Origin: Burkholderiaceae bacterium
GTDB lineage: Bacteria > Pseudomonadota > Gammaproteobacteria > Burkholderiales > Burkholderiaceae_D
DNA: 64,000 nt
Reading direction: 5' to 3'
Assembly (NCBI GenBank): GCA_031291325.1
Contig: JARLJG010000053.1
Span: forward strand, 40,445-104,444
The notes below the pieces were generated by a model, which worked only from the letters and a program-made list of their open reading frames with translations, made no database searches and was not told the DNA's origin. Made by a program: the position numbers and the translations under genes. Positions within the stretch are counted from its first letter, which is position 1. Each line of letters begins with the position of its first letter. Of this stretch, positions 9,781 to 19,561 are shown in pieces.

Positions 9781-11106
9781 ATGAAACGCATCAAACATTT
9801 GTTGTTGTCCATGACCACCGCAATCGCACTGATTGCGCCGCTCTGCTCCGCTGTCGCCGACAGCAACGACCAATTCATCGCGCTGCCCAGCTACCGCGTC
9901 GGCCCGTACGGCGCCAACGGCCAGGCGTTTTATGGCGGCTATGTCGATTATCTCAACTACGTCAATCTCAAGGAAGGCGGCGTCAATGGCGTCAAGCTGT
10001 CCTGGGAAGAGTGCGAAACCGAGTACAACAATGCCAAGGGCGTCGAATGCTACGAACGCCTGAAAGGTAAAAACCCGGTCACCAAGGGCACTGCCTACAA
10101 CGTGATGGCAACCGGCATCGCCTACGCCTTGATCGACAAGTCGGCGGAAGACAAGGTGCCGCTGATGATGGTCGGCTATGGCCGCACCGACGCGGTCGAC
10201 GGCTCGGTCTTCCCGTATGCGTTCCCGTTGGTCACGACTTACCAGATGCAAGTGTCGGCCATCGTCAAATATCTGGCGTCGAAGAATGGCGGTTCGCTGG
10301 CCGGCAAGAAGATCGTCTACCTGTATCACGATTCGGCCTACGGCAAGGAACCGATCGTCGCGCTGGAAGCCGAGAGCGCGATCGGCAAGTTCAAGCTGGT
10401 GGAAATCCCGGTCGCCCATCCGGGCAACGAGCAGGGCGCGCAATGGCTGCGCATCCGCCAGGAAAACCCCGACTACGTGATCTTCTGGGGCTGGGGCGTG
10501 ATGAACCAGACCGCGCTGAAGGCGGCGCAAAAGGTCGGCTATGCGCGCGACAAGATCGTCGGTTCCTGGTGGGCCGGTTCGGAAGAAGACACGATCCCGG
10601 CTGGCGAAGCCGCCAAAGGCTACCTGAGCGCCACCTGGAACGTGGCCGGCGCGAACGTGCCGCTGATCGCCGATATCGAAAAAGTGGTGTACGCCACCGG
10701 CAAGGGCAATCTGCAAGACAAGAGCAAGGTCGGCACGGTGTTGTATAACCGTGGCGTCTCGGTCGCAGTGGCGACGGTGGAAGCGATCCGCACCGCGCAA
10801 GCGAAATTCGGCAAGGGCAAGGTAGTCAGCGGCGAGCAAATGCGCTGGGGCCTGGAAAACCTGAACATCACCAACGCCCGCCTGACGCAACTGGGCGCGA
10901 CTGGATTGCTGCCGGAAATCAAGACTTCCTGCGCCAATCACGAAGGTTCCGGCATGGTCAAGATTCAGCAATGGGATGGGACGAAGTGGAACATCGTCAC
11001 GCCCGACTGGATCGAAGGCAACAAGGCACTGATCCATCCGCTGTTCATGGCGAATGCGGCCAAGTATGCGAAGGAAAAAGGCATCACTCCGGGTTGCCTT
11101 AAATAG
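9781..11106 (+). CDS. ABC transporter substrate-binding protein (Leu/Ile/Val-binding type)
   Basis: ATG 9781 after AAAGGAGA; signal peptide MKRIKHLLLSMTTAIALIAPLCSAVA; periplasmic binding fold. The ORF-track start at 9106 is upstream read-through. Confidence 0.88.
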   Translation: MKRIKHLLLSMTTAIALIAPLCSAVADSNDQFIALPSYRVGPYGANGQAFYGGYVDYLNYVNLKEGGVNGVKLSWEECETEYNNAKGVECYERLKGKNPVTKGTAYNVMATGIAYALIDKSAEDKVPLMMVGYGRTDAVDGSVFPYAFPLVTTYQMQVSAIVKYLASKNGGSLAGKKIVYLYHDSAYGKEPIVALEAESAIGKFKLVEIPVAHPGNEQGAQWLRIRQENPDYVIFWGWGVMNQTALKAAQKVGYARDKIVGSWWAGSEEDTIPAGEAAKGYLSATWNVAGANVPLIADIEKVVYATGKGNLQDKSKVGTVLYNRGVSVAVATVEAIRTAQAKFGKGKVVSGEQMRWGLENLNITNARLTQLGATGLLPEIKTSCANHEGSGMVKIQQWDGTKWNIVTPDWIEGNKALIHPLFMANAAKYAKEKGITPGCLK

Positions 11107-11173
11107 CGTCTATCTACTTTTTGGTTCATCTGAGTATTTTGTGGGTAAGTTATTTGGCTCCAACCTAACCCTC

Positions 11174-11256
11174 CGTCATTCCCGCGAAGGCGGGAATCCA
11201 TAAGGCGTTCGCTCGATCGAACTCAGTATGGGTTCCCGCCTTCGCGGGAACGACGA
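11174..11256. repeat. Inverted pair of REP-like units (CGTCATTCCCGCGAAGGCGGGAATCCAT ... ATGGGTTCCCGCCTTCGCGGGAACGACG)
   Basis: Two ~28-bp units in head-to-head inverted orientation between the SBP gene and livF. Confidence 0.8.
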
Positions 11257-11343
11257 GGTTTTTATCACACTTGAGACAATGCGTTTTCTTACCGACAAAA
11301 AGACCCGACCAGCCTCTATTTTACATAGGGAAAACACAGGATC

Positions 11344-12147
11344 ATGAGCAGCGGACTAAGCGTCAACAATATCGAAGTGATCTACGATCATGTGATCCTG
11401 GTCTTGAAAGGCGTGTCGCTCGACGTGCCGGAAGGGAAAATCGTGGCCTTGCTCGGCGCCAACGGCGCCGGCAAGAGCACCACGCTGAAGGCGATTTCCA
11501 ACTTGCTGTCCGCCGAACGCGGCGACGTGACCAAGGGCAGCATCGAGTATCGCGGCCAGCGCATCGACCGCTCGACGCCGAACGATCTGGTCAAGCGCGG
11601 CGTGATTCAAGTGATGGAAGGACGGCATTGTTTCGCCCACCTGACCATCGAGGATAACCTGTTGACCGGCGCCTACACGCGCGGCATCTCGAAGGCCGAA
11701 ACCAAGCACGAGCTGGAAAAGATTTACACCTATTTCCCGCGCCTGAAGGTGCGCTGCAAGTCGCTCTCCGGCTATACCTCCGGCGGCGAACAGCAGATGA
11801 CCGCGATAGGCCGCGCGATGATGGCCAAGCCGTCGATGATTCTGCTGGACGAACCGTCGATGGGCCTCGCGCCGCAGATCGTCGAAGAAATCTTCGAGAT
11901 CGTCAAGGACTTGAACCGCCGCGAGAAAGTCTCGTTTTTGCTGGCCGAGCAAAACACGATGATCGCGCTGCGCTACTCGGACTTCGGCTACATCCTGGAA
12001 AATGGCCGCGTCGTGATGGAAGGCGCGGCAGCGGATCTGGCCGGCAATGAAGACGTCAAGGAATTCTACCTGGGCGTCGCCAGCGGCGAGCGCAAGAGTT
12101 TCCGCGACATGAAATTCTACCGACGCCGCAAGCGTTGGCTGGCATAA
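11344..12147 (+). CDS. livF: Branched-chain amino acid-type ABC transporter ATP-binding protein (LivF-like)
   Basis: GANGAGKSTTLKAISNLL Walker A, SGGEQQM signature, MILLDEPSMGLAP. Confidence 0.9.
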   Translation: MSSGLSVNNIEVIYDHVILVLKGVSLDVPEGKIVALLGANGAGKSTTLKAISNLLSAERGDVTKGSIEYRGQRIDRSTPNDLVKRGVIQVMEGRHCFAHLTIEDNLLTGAYTRGISKAETKHELEKIYTYFPRLKVRCKSLSGYTSGGEQQMTAIGRAMMAKPSMILLDEPSMGLAPQIVEEIFEIVKDLNRREKVSFLLAEQNTMIALRYSDFGYILENGRVVMEGAAADLAGNEDVKEFYLGVASGERKSFRDMKFYRRRKRWLA

Positions 12148-12159
12148 GGAAAATCGGCC

Positions 12160-13413
12160 ATGAATGAGTATCTGGACACGCTTGAAGTGCGCGATCCGCA
12201 AGCGCGCGAACGCGCCGCGCTGGCAGCCTTGCCGCATTTGCTGGCGCAAGCCAAAACGACCCCCGGCTGGGCGCGCATACTGCAGCACGTAGATGCCGCC
12301 GACATCGATACGCGCGCGGCGCTGGCGCAACTGCCGGTGACGCGAAAATCCGATTTGCACCAGTTGCAAAGCGAGTCGTTGCCGTTCGGCGGCTTGACGG
12401 TGACGCCGCCGCATCGCCTGCGGCGGCTATTCATGTCGCCCGGCCCGATCTTCGACCCGGAAGGCCACAGCGCCGACTGGTGGCGCTTTGCGCGTCCGAT
12501 GTTTGCGGTCGGCGTGCGCGCCGGCCATATCGTGCAAAACTGCTTTTCCTATCACTTCACGCCGGCAGCGGCGATGGTCGAAGGCGGCGCCGCCAAGCTC
12601 GGCTGCACCGTCATCCCCGCCGGCATCGGCCAGACCGAAATGCAAGTGCAGGCGATGGCGACGCTAAAGCCGGAAGTGTATGCCGGCTCGCCTTCGTTCC
12701 TGAAACTGATCGTCGAAAAAGCGCGCGAAATGGGCGCGGATATCGGCAGCGTGCAGCGCGCCATCGTCGGCGCGGAAGCCTTGCCGCCATCGCTGCGCAA
12801 CTGGCTGCGCGACAACGGCGTGCCGCAGGTGTTGCAGATGTACGGCTCAGCCGACATCGGCAACATCGCCTACGAATCGGCCTGCGACGGCGAAGTCAAC
12901 CCAGGCATGATCCTCGACGAAGACTTGCTGCTCGAAATCGTCCGCCCCGGCACCGGCGACCCGCTGCCCGACGGCGAAATCGGCGAAGTCGTCGTCACCT
13001 CCTTCAACCCGGATTATCCATTGATCCGCTTCGCCACCGGCGACCTGTCGGCCGTGCTGCCCGGCCTCTCGCCCTGCGGCCGCACCAACACCCGCATCCG
13101 TGGCTGGCTAGGCCGCGCCGACCAGACCGCCAAGGTGCGCGCGATGTTCATCCATCCGTCGCAGGTGGCGCAAGTGCAAAAGCGCCACCCGCAAATCGTC
13201 AAATCCAGATTGATCGTCAGCGGCCACATGGGGCAGGACGAAATGACGCTGCATTGCGAAGTCGAGCAACCCGACGCCGCGCATCCTATGGCGGCGGCGG
13301 TTGCTGACAGCATCCGGGATATCACCAAGCTGCGCGGCGACGTGCGCTTTGTGGCTTGTGGGAGTTTACCGAATGATGGTAAGGTTATTGATGATGTTCG
13401 GAAGTATGAATAG
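12160..13413 (+). CDS. Phenylacetate-CoA ligase-like AMP-binding enzyme
   Basis: 417 aa PaaK-like (RKSDLHQLQSESLPFGG, YGSADIGNIAYES, RTNTRIRGWLGRADQTAKVRAMFIHPSQV). Confidence 0.82.
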   Translation: MNEYLDTLEVRDPQARERAALAALPHLLAQAKTTPGWARILQHVDAADIDTRAALAQLPVTRKSDLHQLQSESLPFGGLTVTPPHRLRRLFMSPGPIFDPEGHSADWWRFARPMFAVGVRAGHIVQNCFSYHFTPAAAMVEGGAAKLGCTVIPAGIGQTEMQVQAMATLKPEVYAGSPSFLKLIVEKAREMGADIGSVQRAIVGAEALPPSLRNWLRDNGVPQVLQMYGSADIGNIAYESACDGEVNPGMILDEDLLLEIVRPGTGDPLPDGEIGEVVVTSFNPDYPLIRFATGDLSAVLPGLSPCGRTNTRIRGWLGRADQTAKVRAMFIHPSQVAQVQKRHPQIVKSRLIVSGHMGQDEMTLHCEVEQPDAAHPMAAAVADSIRDITKLRGDVRFVACGSLPNDGKVIDDVRKYE

Positions 13414-13499
13414 GGCGCAGTCGTTTTGAATTGGGCTGAAAGTGATCACATGCTTTCCACTTCCATAACACGTTTGGTGAACATGGGAAAAATTCAATA

Positions 13500-13715
13500 A
13501 TGTCAGCGACACCAAAACCGCTATATTGTGGCGAAGCATGCACAAATGCGATGCTTTTTCGATCATTTGGCACATGCCCTGAATGCAACAAAATTTGGGA
13601 CTGCCAATGCGGCGACGACAATCGTCACTATAAAAATAACGCGTGGAAAATCTGCGACACTTGCTCCAGGCAACAACACCGTTGCGTAAAATGTGGCGCT
13701 GAAATCAAAAGCTAA
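13500..13715 (+). CDS. Small Cys-rich (zinc-ribbon-like) protein, function unknown
   Basis: 71 aa with 10 Cys including three CxxC pairs (CPEC, CDTC, CVKC). Confidence 0.6.
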   Translation: MSATPKPLYCGEACTNAMLFRSFGTCPECNKIWDCQCGDDNRHYKNNAWKICDTCSRQQHRCVKCGAEIKS

Positions 13716-13768
13716 AAATAACCAAGAGTGGGCACAGGTGCCCACCGGACTTTCCCGTTAGGCTATTT

Positions 13769-14185
13769 ATGGCATCAACAGAACCGGCAAGTTTTATAAA
13801 TCTAGATTTAGAGTTGGAATCGCATTCGAATTTGAGCGCGCTTGCTCAGCACCTGGCGGGTCAAGTTTTTGTACTTTTTAATGGTGAGACTGCGCAAGGA
13901 TTTCGTCTCGTAATGGAGCCGTTAATTGATAGCGCGTTGAATGGGAACCCGTTGGCATGTACAGAGCATTTCATTGCGCTCTTGAATTCTCTGCCAAAGG
14001 AACTTCTGGATATTTGGAAAAATTGCACATTTCGGGTGTTTGACTACGGCTTTGAAGGTGGTATTGAGTGTCCGCCGCTGCACACTACGATATGCACGGC
14101 CTCGCTGCTTCAAATTGCAAATCTTGGGGCGGACATCCGAATTACAGTATACCCGTTTCGAGAAGAAGAACCCTGCACCAAATAG
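13769..14185 (+). CDS. Hypothetical protein, possibly DUF4279-like
   Basis: 138 aa intact ORF; pattern (LDLELESHSNLSALAQHL... ADIRITVYP) resembles DUF4279 proteins; not verified. Confidence 0.55.
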   Translation: MASTEPASFINLDLELESHSNLSALAQHLAGQVFVLFNGETAQGFRLVMEPLIDSALNGNPLACTEHFIALLNSLPKELLDIWKNCTFRVFDYGFEGGIECPPLHTTICTASLLQIANLGADIRITVYPFREEEPCTK

Positions 14186-14243
14186 GTGGGCCAAACAAAA
14201 GCATTAGCCTAAACGCGCAGTCAATTTTGGTATCATTGAAGCC

Positions 14244-14693
14244 ATGAGCACCTTCGCCATCGTTACGTTCGGTATCATCGCTGCATTCCTATTCTCCGCT
14301 TGGAAAGGCGGGCAATTGCCAATGCCGTTTAGAATCCGTACATGCCAAGGAGTCGAATGGCGCGAAGCATTCCCGGATGTTCCGAAGCAGAATATCCGCG
14401 CCTTTCTTTTGTTATTTGTCGATGCATTCGCATTCAAAGACAGCGCCAAGTTGCAGTTCAATCCAAACGACAAAATTCTTGATGTCTATCGCTCTTTGTA
14501 TCGGCACGAGTGGCTACCAGACGCTCTTGAACTTGAGATGTTCGCCAAGCTTATCGAGAAAACATATCGTGTCAGCTTTAACGCAGTATGGAGCGAACAC
14601 CTTACCCTTGGAGAATTGTTCGCTCATTCAATTGGGGCCGGGAAAAACATGCCCCCCACCAAATTAAACAATACTGAACGCCCTTCCGGTTAA
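14244..14693 (+). CDS. Hypothetical membrane-anchored protein
   Basis: 149 aa with N-terminal TM segment (MSTFAIVTFGIIAAFLFSAWKGG) and soluble C-terminal part. Confidence 0.5.
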   Translation: MSTFAIVTFGIIAAFLFSAWKGGQLPMPFRIRTCQGVEWREAFPDVPKQNIRAFLLLFVDAFAFKDSAKLQFNPNDKILDVYRSLYRHEWLPDALELEMFAKLIEKTYRVSFNAVWSEHLTLGELFAHSIGAGKNMPPTKLNNTERPSG

Positions 14694-14712
14694 GAGATGC
14701 GCGAAAGCTGTC

Positions 14713-16014
14713 CTAATCCACCGCCTCATTAACCAACCGACCCGGCACCAAAAGCGTCAACACCGCCCCCGCGAGCAACGACCCAGCCAGCGCCAGCATG
14801 CCAATATTGGTGCTATGCGTCGCATCCTTCAACCACCCAACCAGATACGGGCTGACGAAGCCGGCCAGGTTGCCGAGCGAATTGATCAGCGCGATTCCCG
14901 CTGCTGCCGCCGTGCCGCCGAGGATGGCTGTCGGCAGGCTCCAGAATAGCGGCAGGCTGGTGATGATGCCGGCGGTTGCCAGCGTCAATGCCGCCAGAGC
15001 GAGCCATGCGTTGTCTGCGTACATGGTGCTCAATACCAGGCCGACGCCGCCCGCCAGCGCCGGAATGGCGACGTGCCAGCGCCGTTCGCGGCGGGCGTCG
15101 GCGCTGTGGCTGACCAGCAGCATGACTACCGTTGCGCAGGCGTACGGAATTGCCGACAACAGCCCGACATCCAGCGCACTCTTGACACCGCTGGCCTTGA
15201 TTAAGGTCGGCAGCCAAAAGCCGACGCCGTACAGCCCCATCACCAGGCAGAAATAGATCAAGGCCATCAGCCACACACGCGGATTGGCGAACATGCCAGC
15301 CAGCGCGTGTTCGGATTTGCGCCCGGCTTCTTGCGCGATGTGCGCTTCCAGCATTTGCTTTTCCGCTTCGGTGAGCCAGTTGGCATCGCGGATGCGGTCT
15401 TGCAGATAGAAGAATACGACCAGGCCGACCAGAATCGACGGCAGCGCCTCGCACACGAACATCCATTGCCAGCCCGCCAAGCCGCCCACGCCCGGCATGT
15501 TTTGCATGATCCAGCCGGAGAGCGGGCCGCCGATGACGCCCGATAGCGGCACCGCCGTCATGAACAGCGTGGTGATCTTGCCGCGCCGCTGCGATGGATA
15601 CCAATAGGTGATGTACAGGATGACGCCGGGGAAAAAGCCGGCCTCCGCCGCGCCGAGAAAAAAGCGCACGATGTAAAACGTCAGCGGCGTATCGATGAAA
15701 ATCATCGCGCCGGAAATCAAGCCCCAGGTAATCATGATGCGGGCGATCCAGATGCGCGCGCCGACCCGATGCAGGACGATATTGCTGGGTATCTCGAACA
15801 GGAAATAGCCGATGAAAAAAATCCCCGCGCCCAGGCCGAATACCGTGTCGCTGAAGCGCAAGTCGCTCAACATTTGCAGCTTGGCGAAGCCGACGTTGAC
15901 GCGATCGAGGTAAGCGACCACGTAGCTGACGAAGAGCAGCGGGATCAGCCGGCGCGTGACTTTCGCGTAGATCGCGGCTTCTTGCGCTTTCGACATCAAA
16001 TCGGGTTGGGACAT
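14713..16014 (-). CDS. MFS transporter, anion:cation symporter-like
   Basis: 12-TM MFS protein (YLDRVNVGFAKLQM..., GAAEAGFFPGVILYITYWYPSQRRGKI). Start at MSQPDLMSKAQ preferred over 16083. Confidence 0.88.
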   Translation of the reverse strand: MSQPDLMSKAQEAAIYAKVTRRLIPLLFVSYVVAYLDRVNVGFAKLQMLSDLRFSDTVFGLGAGIFFIGYFLFEIPSNIVLHRVGARIWIARIMITWGLISGAMIFIDTPLTFYIVRFFLGAAEAGFFPGVILYITYWYPSQRRGKITTLFMTAVPLSGVIGGPLSGWIMQNMPGVGGLAGWQWMFVCEALPSILVGLVVFFYLQDRIRDANWLTEAEKQMLEAHIAQEAGRKSEHALAGMFANPRVWLMALIYFCLVMGLYGVGFWLPTLIKASGVKSALDVGLLSAIPYACATVVMLLVSHSADARRERRWHVAIPALAGGVGLVLSTMYADNAWLALAALTLATAGIITSLPLFWSLPTAILGGTAAAAGIALINSLGNLAGFVSPYLVGWLKDATHSTNIGMLALAGSLLAGAVLTLLVPGRLVNEAVD

Positions 16015-16087
16015 ATGCGGTCTCGAGGTTGTCGTTGCCCGGCCGGATCGCATAGGCAATGTAGCGGGAATGCGGCGAATCAACGCG

Positions 16088-16226
16088 TAGGTTGGGCTAG
16101 GCTTTATCAGCCCAACGTTTAACGTGAAAAAGGCCGATCAAATTTCAAAGCACCACGCACAGAATTATTGCTTTTGCCTTGCCAGCGTCGAATGTTGGGC
16201 TAAACAAAACCGTTAGCCCAACCTAC
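16088..16226. repeat. Nested inverted repeat element (GTAGGTTGGGCTA ... TAGCCCAACCTAC)
   Basis: Perfect 13-bp terminal inverted repeats (16088-16100 / 16214-16226), two internal hairpins with GTTGGGCT/AGCCCAAC arms, and an imperfect ~20-bp direct repeat outside. Confidence 0.7.
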
Positions 16227-16278
16227 CAAATCAATGTCCCGCCGAATCGCGCTGGCGATGCGGCGGGAATGCAGCGAA

Positions 16279-18129
16279 TCAGCTTTTCTTGCGCGCCTGA
16301 ATCGCTTCAATCTCATCCATGATCTTGTTCATGCGCGCAAACACCGCCTGATACGGCGCTGGCGTTGCCAGGTCGACGCCGGCTGCCTTGACCAGATCGT
16401 ACGGATAGGCGGAGCCTCCGGCGCGCAGGATGTTCAGGTAACGCTCGCGCGCGCCCGCTTCGCCGTTGAGGATCGAGGCGGCGAACATCGAGCCGGCGGA
16501 GATCGAGGTCGCGTACTGGAACACGTAGAACTGGTTGTAGAAATGCGGAATGTACGCCCATTCCATCGCGTACAAGTCGTCGATCTTGACCACGCCTTCC
16601 TTGTCGCCGTGGTAGCGGCGCAGGATGTCGCCGTAGATCTTGGTAAGGTCTTCGCCGGTCAGCGATTCGCCTTTGTCGACCTTGGCATGCACTTCGCGCT
16701 CGAAGTCGGCAAACATCGCTTGCCGGAAGAAGGTGGTGCGCAGATTTTCCAGCGCCGAGCCGAGATAGAGCATGCGCTCGTCGTCGGTCTTGGCGATCTT
16801 CAGCATGTGGTCGAGCAACAACGTTTCGTTGGTGGTCGACGCGATTTCGGCGGTGAAGATCGGGTAATCGGCGGTGATGAAGGGCTGCGCATGATTCGCC
16901 AGATGCGAATGCATCGCATGGCCCCATTCGTGCGCCAGCGTCGACACCGATTCATAGTCGTCGTTATAGTTCAGCAGCAGGTAGGGATGCACGTCGTAGG
17001 CGATGCCGTTCATGTACGCGCCGGATAATTTGTGCGGACGCGGATAGACATCCATCCAGCGATGCTGCAATGCATCGCTCATCGCCGCCACGTAATCCGG
17101 CCCCAAGGGCTTGACCGCATCCAGCATCAATTGCTTGCCTTCGGCGACCGGATATTTCAAGTCGCTGGTCAATAGCGGCGGATACATGTCGTAGTAGTGC
17201 AAGTCGCCGATGCCGAGCAGTTTTGCGCGCAGTTTGAAGTAGCGATGCAGGGTCGGCAAGTTGGCGCGAGTCTGGTCGATCAGCATGTTGTAGACTGCCG
17301 GCGGGATGTCGTTGCCGTCCAGCGCGCGCGACAGCGAATCCGGGTAGTTGCGCACCTTGGTGTAGACCGCTTCCTTCTTCAATTGCTCGTAGAAGGTGAC
17401 GCCGAAGGTGCGTTCGAATTCCTTCCATTTCCCCCAAAAGGCATCGAACACTTTCTTGCGGTCGTCGCGGTTGCCGACTGCTCGGTACTTGGTGTACGCG
17501 GCCTGGTCGAGCTTGACTTCGGTGCCGTCGGATAGCTTGACGGTCGGCCACGGCAAGTCGGCATTGGACAGCATCGTGTAGACATCGCCGCCGGCATTGG
17601 TCGCCAAGCCGAACTGGGCGACGATCGCTTCGCCCTTGGCATCCAGGGTATGCGGCGCGGCGCGCAATATCTGGTCCAGCGGATGGCGGTAGATCGCCAG
17701 CGCCTTGTCTTGCTTCAGGAACCCATCGATTTTCTTGCGGCCCAGCGCCAGCACTTCGGGGCGCACGAAAGAGGTGGCTTCGTCGACCTTGCTGGCGAGG
17801 ATGTCGGATTTCTGACTGAGGTCTTGCCCGATGTTGGCGCCGGTATCCTGGTCGTGCGTTTGCGATGCGTACGAAGTCAGGCGCTCGAAGCGCCGCAGGA
17901 TGTCGGCTTCCAAATCCATGCATGCCCGGAAGCGTCTGACGGACTCGCCGAGTTTGCCCTTGCAGCCGGCAAAATCCTTCAATTGACCTTCCAGCTTGAC
18001 GCTGTCGGCAGTCCACGCATCGGCGCTGACATACAAATCCGCCAGATTCCAGCGGTCGTTCTCGGTTTCTGCGGCAACGCCGAAGAGCGGCGTCAACGCG
18101 AATACGGCTATCGGTAAATATTTATACAT
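16279..18129 (-). CDS. pepF: Oligoendopeptidase F, M3 family, with signal peptide
   Basis: HEWGHAMHSH zinc motif, M3B architecture, N-terminal MYKYLPIAVFALTPLFGVAA. Confidence 0.92.
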   Translation of the reverse strand: MYKYLPIAVFALTPLFGVAAETENDRWNLADLYVSADAWTADSVKLEGQLKDFAGCKGKLGESVRRFRACMDLEADILRRFERLTSYASQTHDQDTGANIGQDLSQKSDILASKVDEATSFVRPEVLALGRKKIDGFLKQDKALAIYRHPLDQILRAAPHTLDAKGEAIVAQFGLATNAGGDVYTMLSNADLPWPTVKLSDGTEVKLDQAAYTKYRAVGNRDDRKKVFDAFWGKWKEFERTFGVTFYEQLKKEAVYTKVRNYPDSLSRALDGNDIPPAVYNMLIDQTRANLPTLHRYFKLRAKLLGIGDLHYYDMYPPLLTSDLKYPVAEGKQLMLDAVKPLGPDYVAAMSDALQHRWMDVYPRPHKLSGAYMNGIAYDVHPYLLLNYNDDYESVSTLAHEWGHAMHSHLANHAQPFITADYPIFTAEIASTTNETLLLDHMLKIAKTDDERMLYLGSALENLRTTFFRQAMFADFEREVHAKVDKGESLTGEDLTKIYGDILRRYHGDKEGVVKIDDLYAMEWAYIPHFYNQFYVFQYATSISAGSMFAASILNGEAGARERYLNILRAGGSAYPYDLVKAAGVDLATPAPYQAVFARMNKIMDEIEAIQARKKS

Positions 18130-18337
18130 GGCATCGGTCCTGGATCGCAGTTGATGAAATGATTCTTCTGTTTATTTTTATCCTTCGGCGCGGAAAATGC
18201 GCTCTCGGGAAACTCCGTAATTGGCGTAATTTTGAATTGAATAGTTAGCGCCAAAAGGTGATTGTAGTGACTTTGCCGGGCTGCGGGCGATTTTTGTCCG
18301 CGCCGATCTTGCGACGCAGAAAAATTCCCCAAGGGAA

Positions 18338-19561
18338 TTATTCCGATGCGGAGGCGATCGTCTTTTCCAGCAGTGCGTGAAATGCCGCAAACACTTTTTT
18401 CGCCTGCACCAGCTTGTAGGGAAACAACTCCACCGAATCCATCGCATGGATCACCGCCGCGCTATCGATCTCGAATACCAGTAAACGGCCATCCGGCGCT
18501 TCGGCGCAATCGATCACCAGATAGTCCAGCCCGGCAGCTTGCCGGATCGCCTGCAACGCCTGCCGATGGCGCGCGCCGAAAGCGGTGTCGAAATCCTGCA
18601 TGAAGCGCGCCTCTTCATCGCGCTTTTGCGCGCTGGCGCCCATGTGCGCATTCAGGTAATGGATCATCCAATGCTCGGAAATCGCCATGTGGCCCGCGTA
18701 GGCCTGGCCGTCGACCAGCACCACGCGGTATTTGCGATACAGGCCGTCGGCATTGCGATAATCGACGAAGCGCGACATGAAAAAGGTCGGCTCGGGCCTG
18801 GCTTGCAGGTAAGCCGCCAGCTCGCCCGGCGCGTCGATTTTCAGCAAGCCTTGGCCGGCATGCGAATCGACCGGGCGCACGATCAGCGGATAGCGGCCAT
18901 CGGCCAGCGCGTCCGTCAGCGCCAGCGACCCCTCGCCCAGTTGCGCCAGAGCCGCGCGCGAAATCTGCGCCGACAGCGGCATGTCGATGCCGGGCAAGGC
19001 TTGCAGCATCGCGCCGACGCTGTCGCGCGACAGGCGGGCGATGCGTTCGGGGCGGTTCAGCAATGGTCGCTTGCAGTTTGACAATTGCTGCGCCAGCAGT
19101 TGCAGCAGCGGTCGGGCGTGTGCCGATTCGCCCACAGCAACAAAAATCAGGTCGTGTTCAGGCAAGTCGGCGGGCAAGCCTTGCGCCGGGTCCAGGTAGA
19201 GCATGTCGAGTGCGATATCGCTGCCTTGCACGATAAATTCCAGCGGCGTATTGGCAGCCAGATCGCCATGATGCATCAAGGCCAGCAAGCGAATTTTCGC
19301 GCTGCCGCTTGCCGGCAATTGGTACAAGCGCTTGATCTTCAGCGCCTGCGCCTGCGTTGCCAAGCCGATGTCGTGCTTGAACCACAGATGCGAAATGACG
19401 GCCAGATCCATCAAGGCTTCGGCGTCGCGCGGATTGCCCTTCAACCGCGCCATCAATCGATTGGCGACATCGGTCAAGGACATGCCGGAACATGTCATCG
19501 TCATCAATGCGGCCAAGCCCAACAATGGTTGATTTGGCCGATCTGCGTCTTCGATTGTCAT
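18338..19561 (-). CDS. Uncharacterised ATP-grasp-like protein with N-terminal helical (TPR-like) region
   Basis: ~407 aa; YPLIVRPVDSHAGQGLLKI, FMSRFVDYRNADGLYRKYRVVLVDGQAYAGHMAISEHWMIHY, LLVFEIDSAAVIHAMD consistent with ATP-grasp. Confidence 0.65.
   Translation of the reverse strand: MTIEDADRPNQPLLGLAALMTMTCSGMSLTDVANRLMARLKGNPRDAEALMDLAVISHLWFKHDIGLATQAQALKIKRLYQLPASGSAKIRLLALMHHGDLAANTPLEFIVQGSDIALDMLYLDPAQGLPADLPEHDLIFVAVGESAHARPLLQLLAQQLSNCKRPLLNRPERIARLSRDSVGAMLQALPGIDMPLSAQISRAALAQLGEGSLALTDALADGRYPLIVRPVDSHAGQGLLKIDAPGELAAYLQARPEPTFFMSRFVDYRNADGLYRKYRVVLVDGQAYAGHMAISEHWMIHYLNAHMGASAQKRDEEARFMQDFDTAFGARHRQALQAIRQAAGLDYLVIDCAEAPDGRLLVFEIDSAAVIHAMDSVELFPYKLVQAKKVFAAFHALLEKTIASASE

Noticed and set aside
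9400-11037. Minus-strand ORF (545 aa)
   Set aside because: Antisense of livM and the substrate-binding protein; no recognisable motifs.
9106-11106. 666-aa ORF start for the SBP
   Set aside because: The N-terminal part is an out-of-frame reading of livM; a signal peptide and Shine-Dalgarno support a start at 9781.
11356-12414. Minus-strand ORF (352 aa)
   Set aside because: Antisense of livF and the start of the PaaK-like gene; composition-driven shadow ORF.
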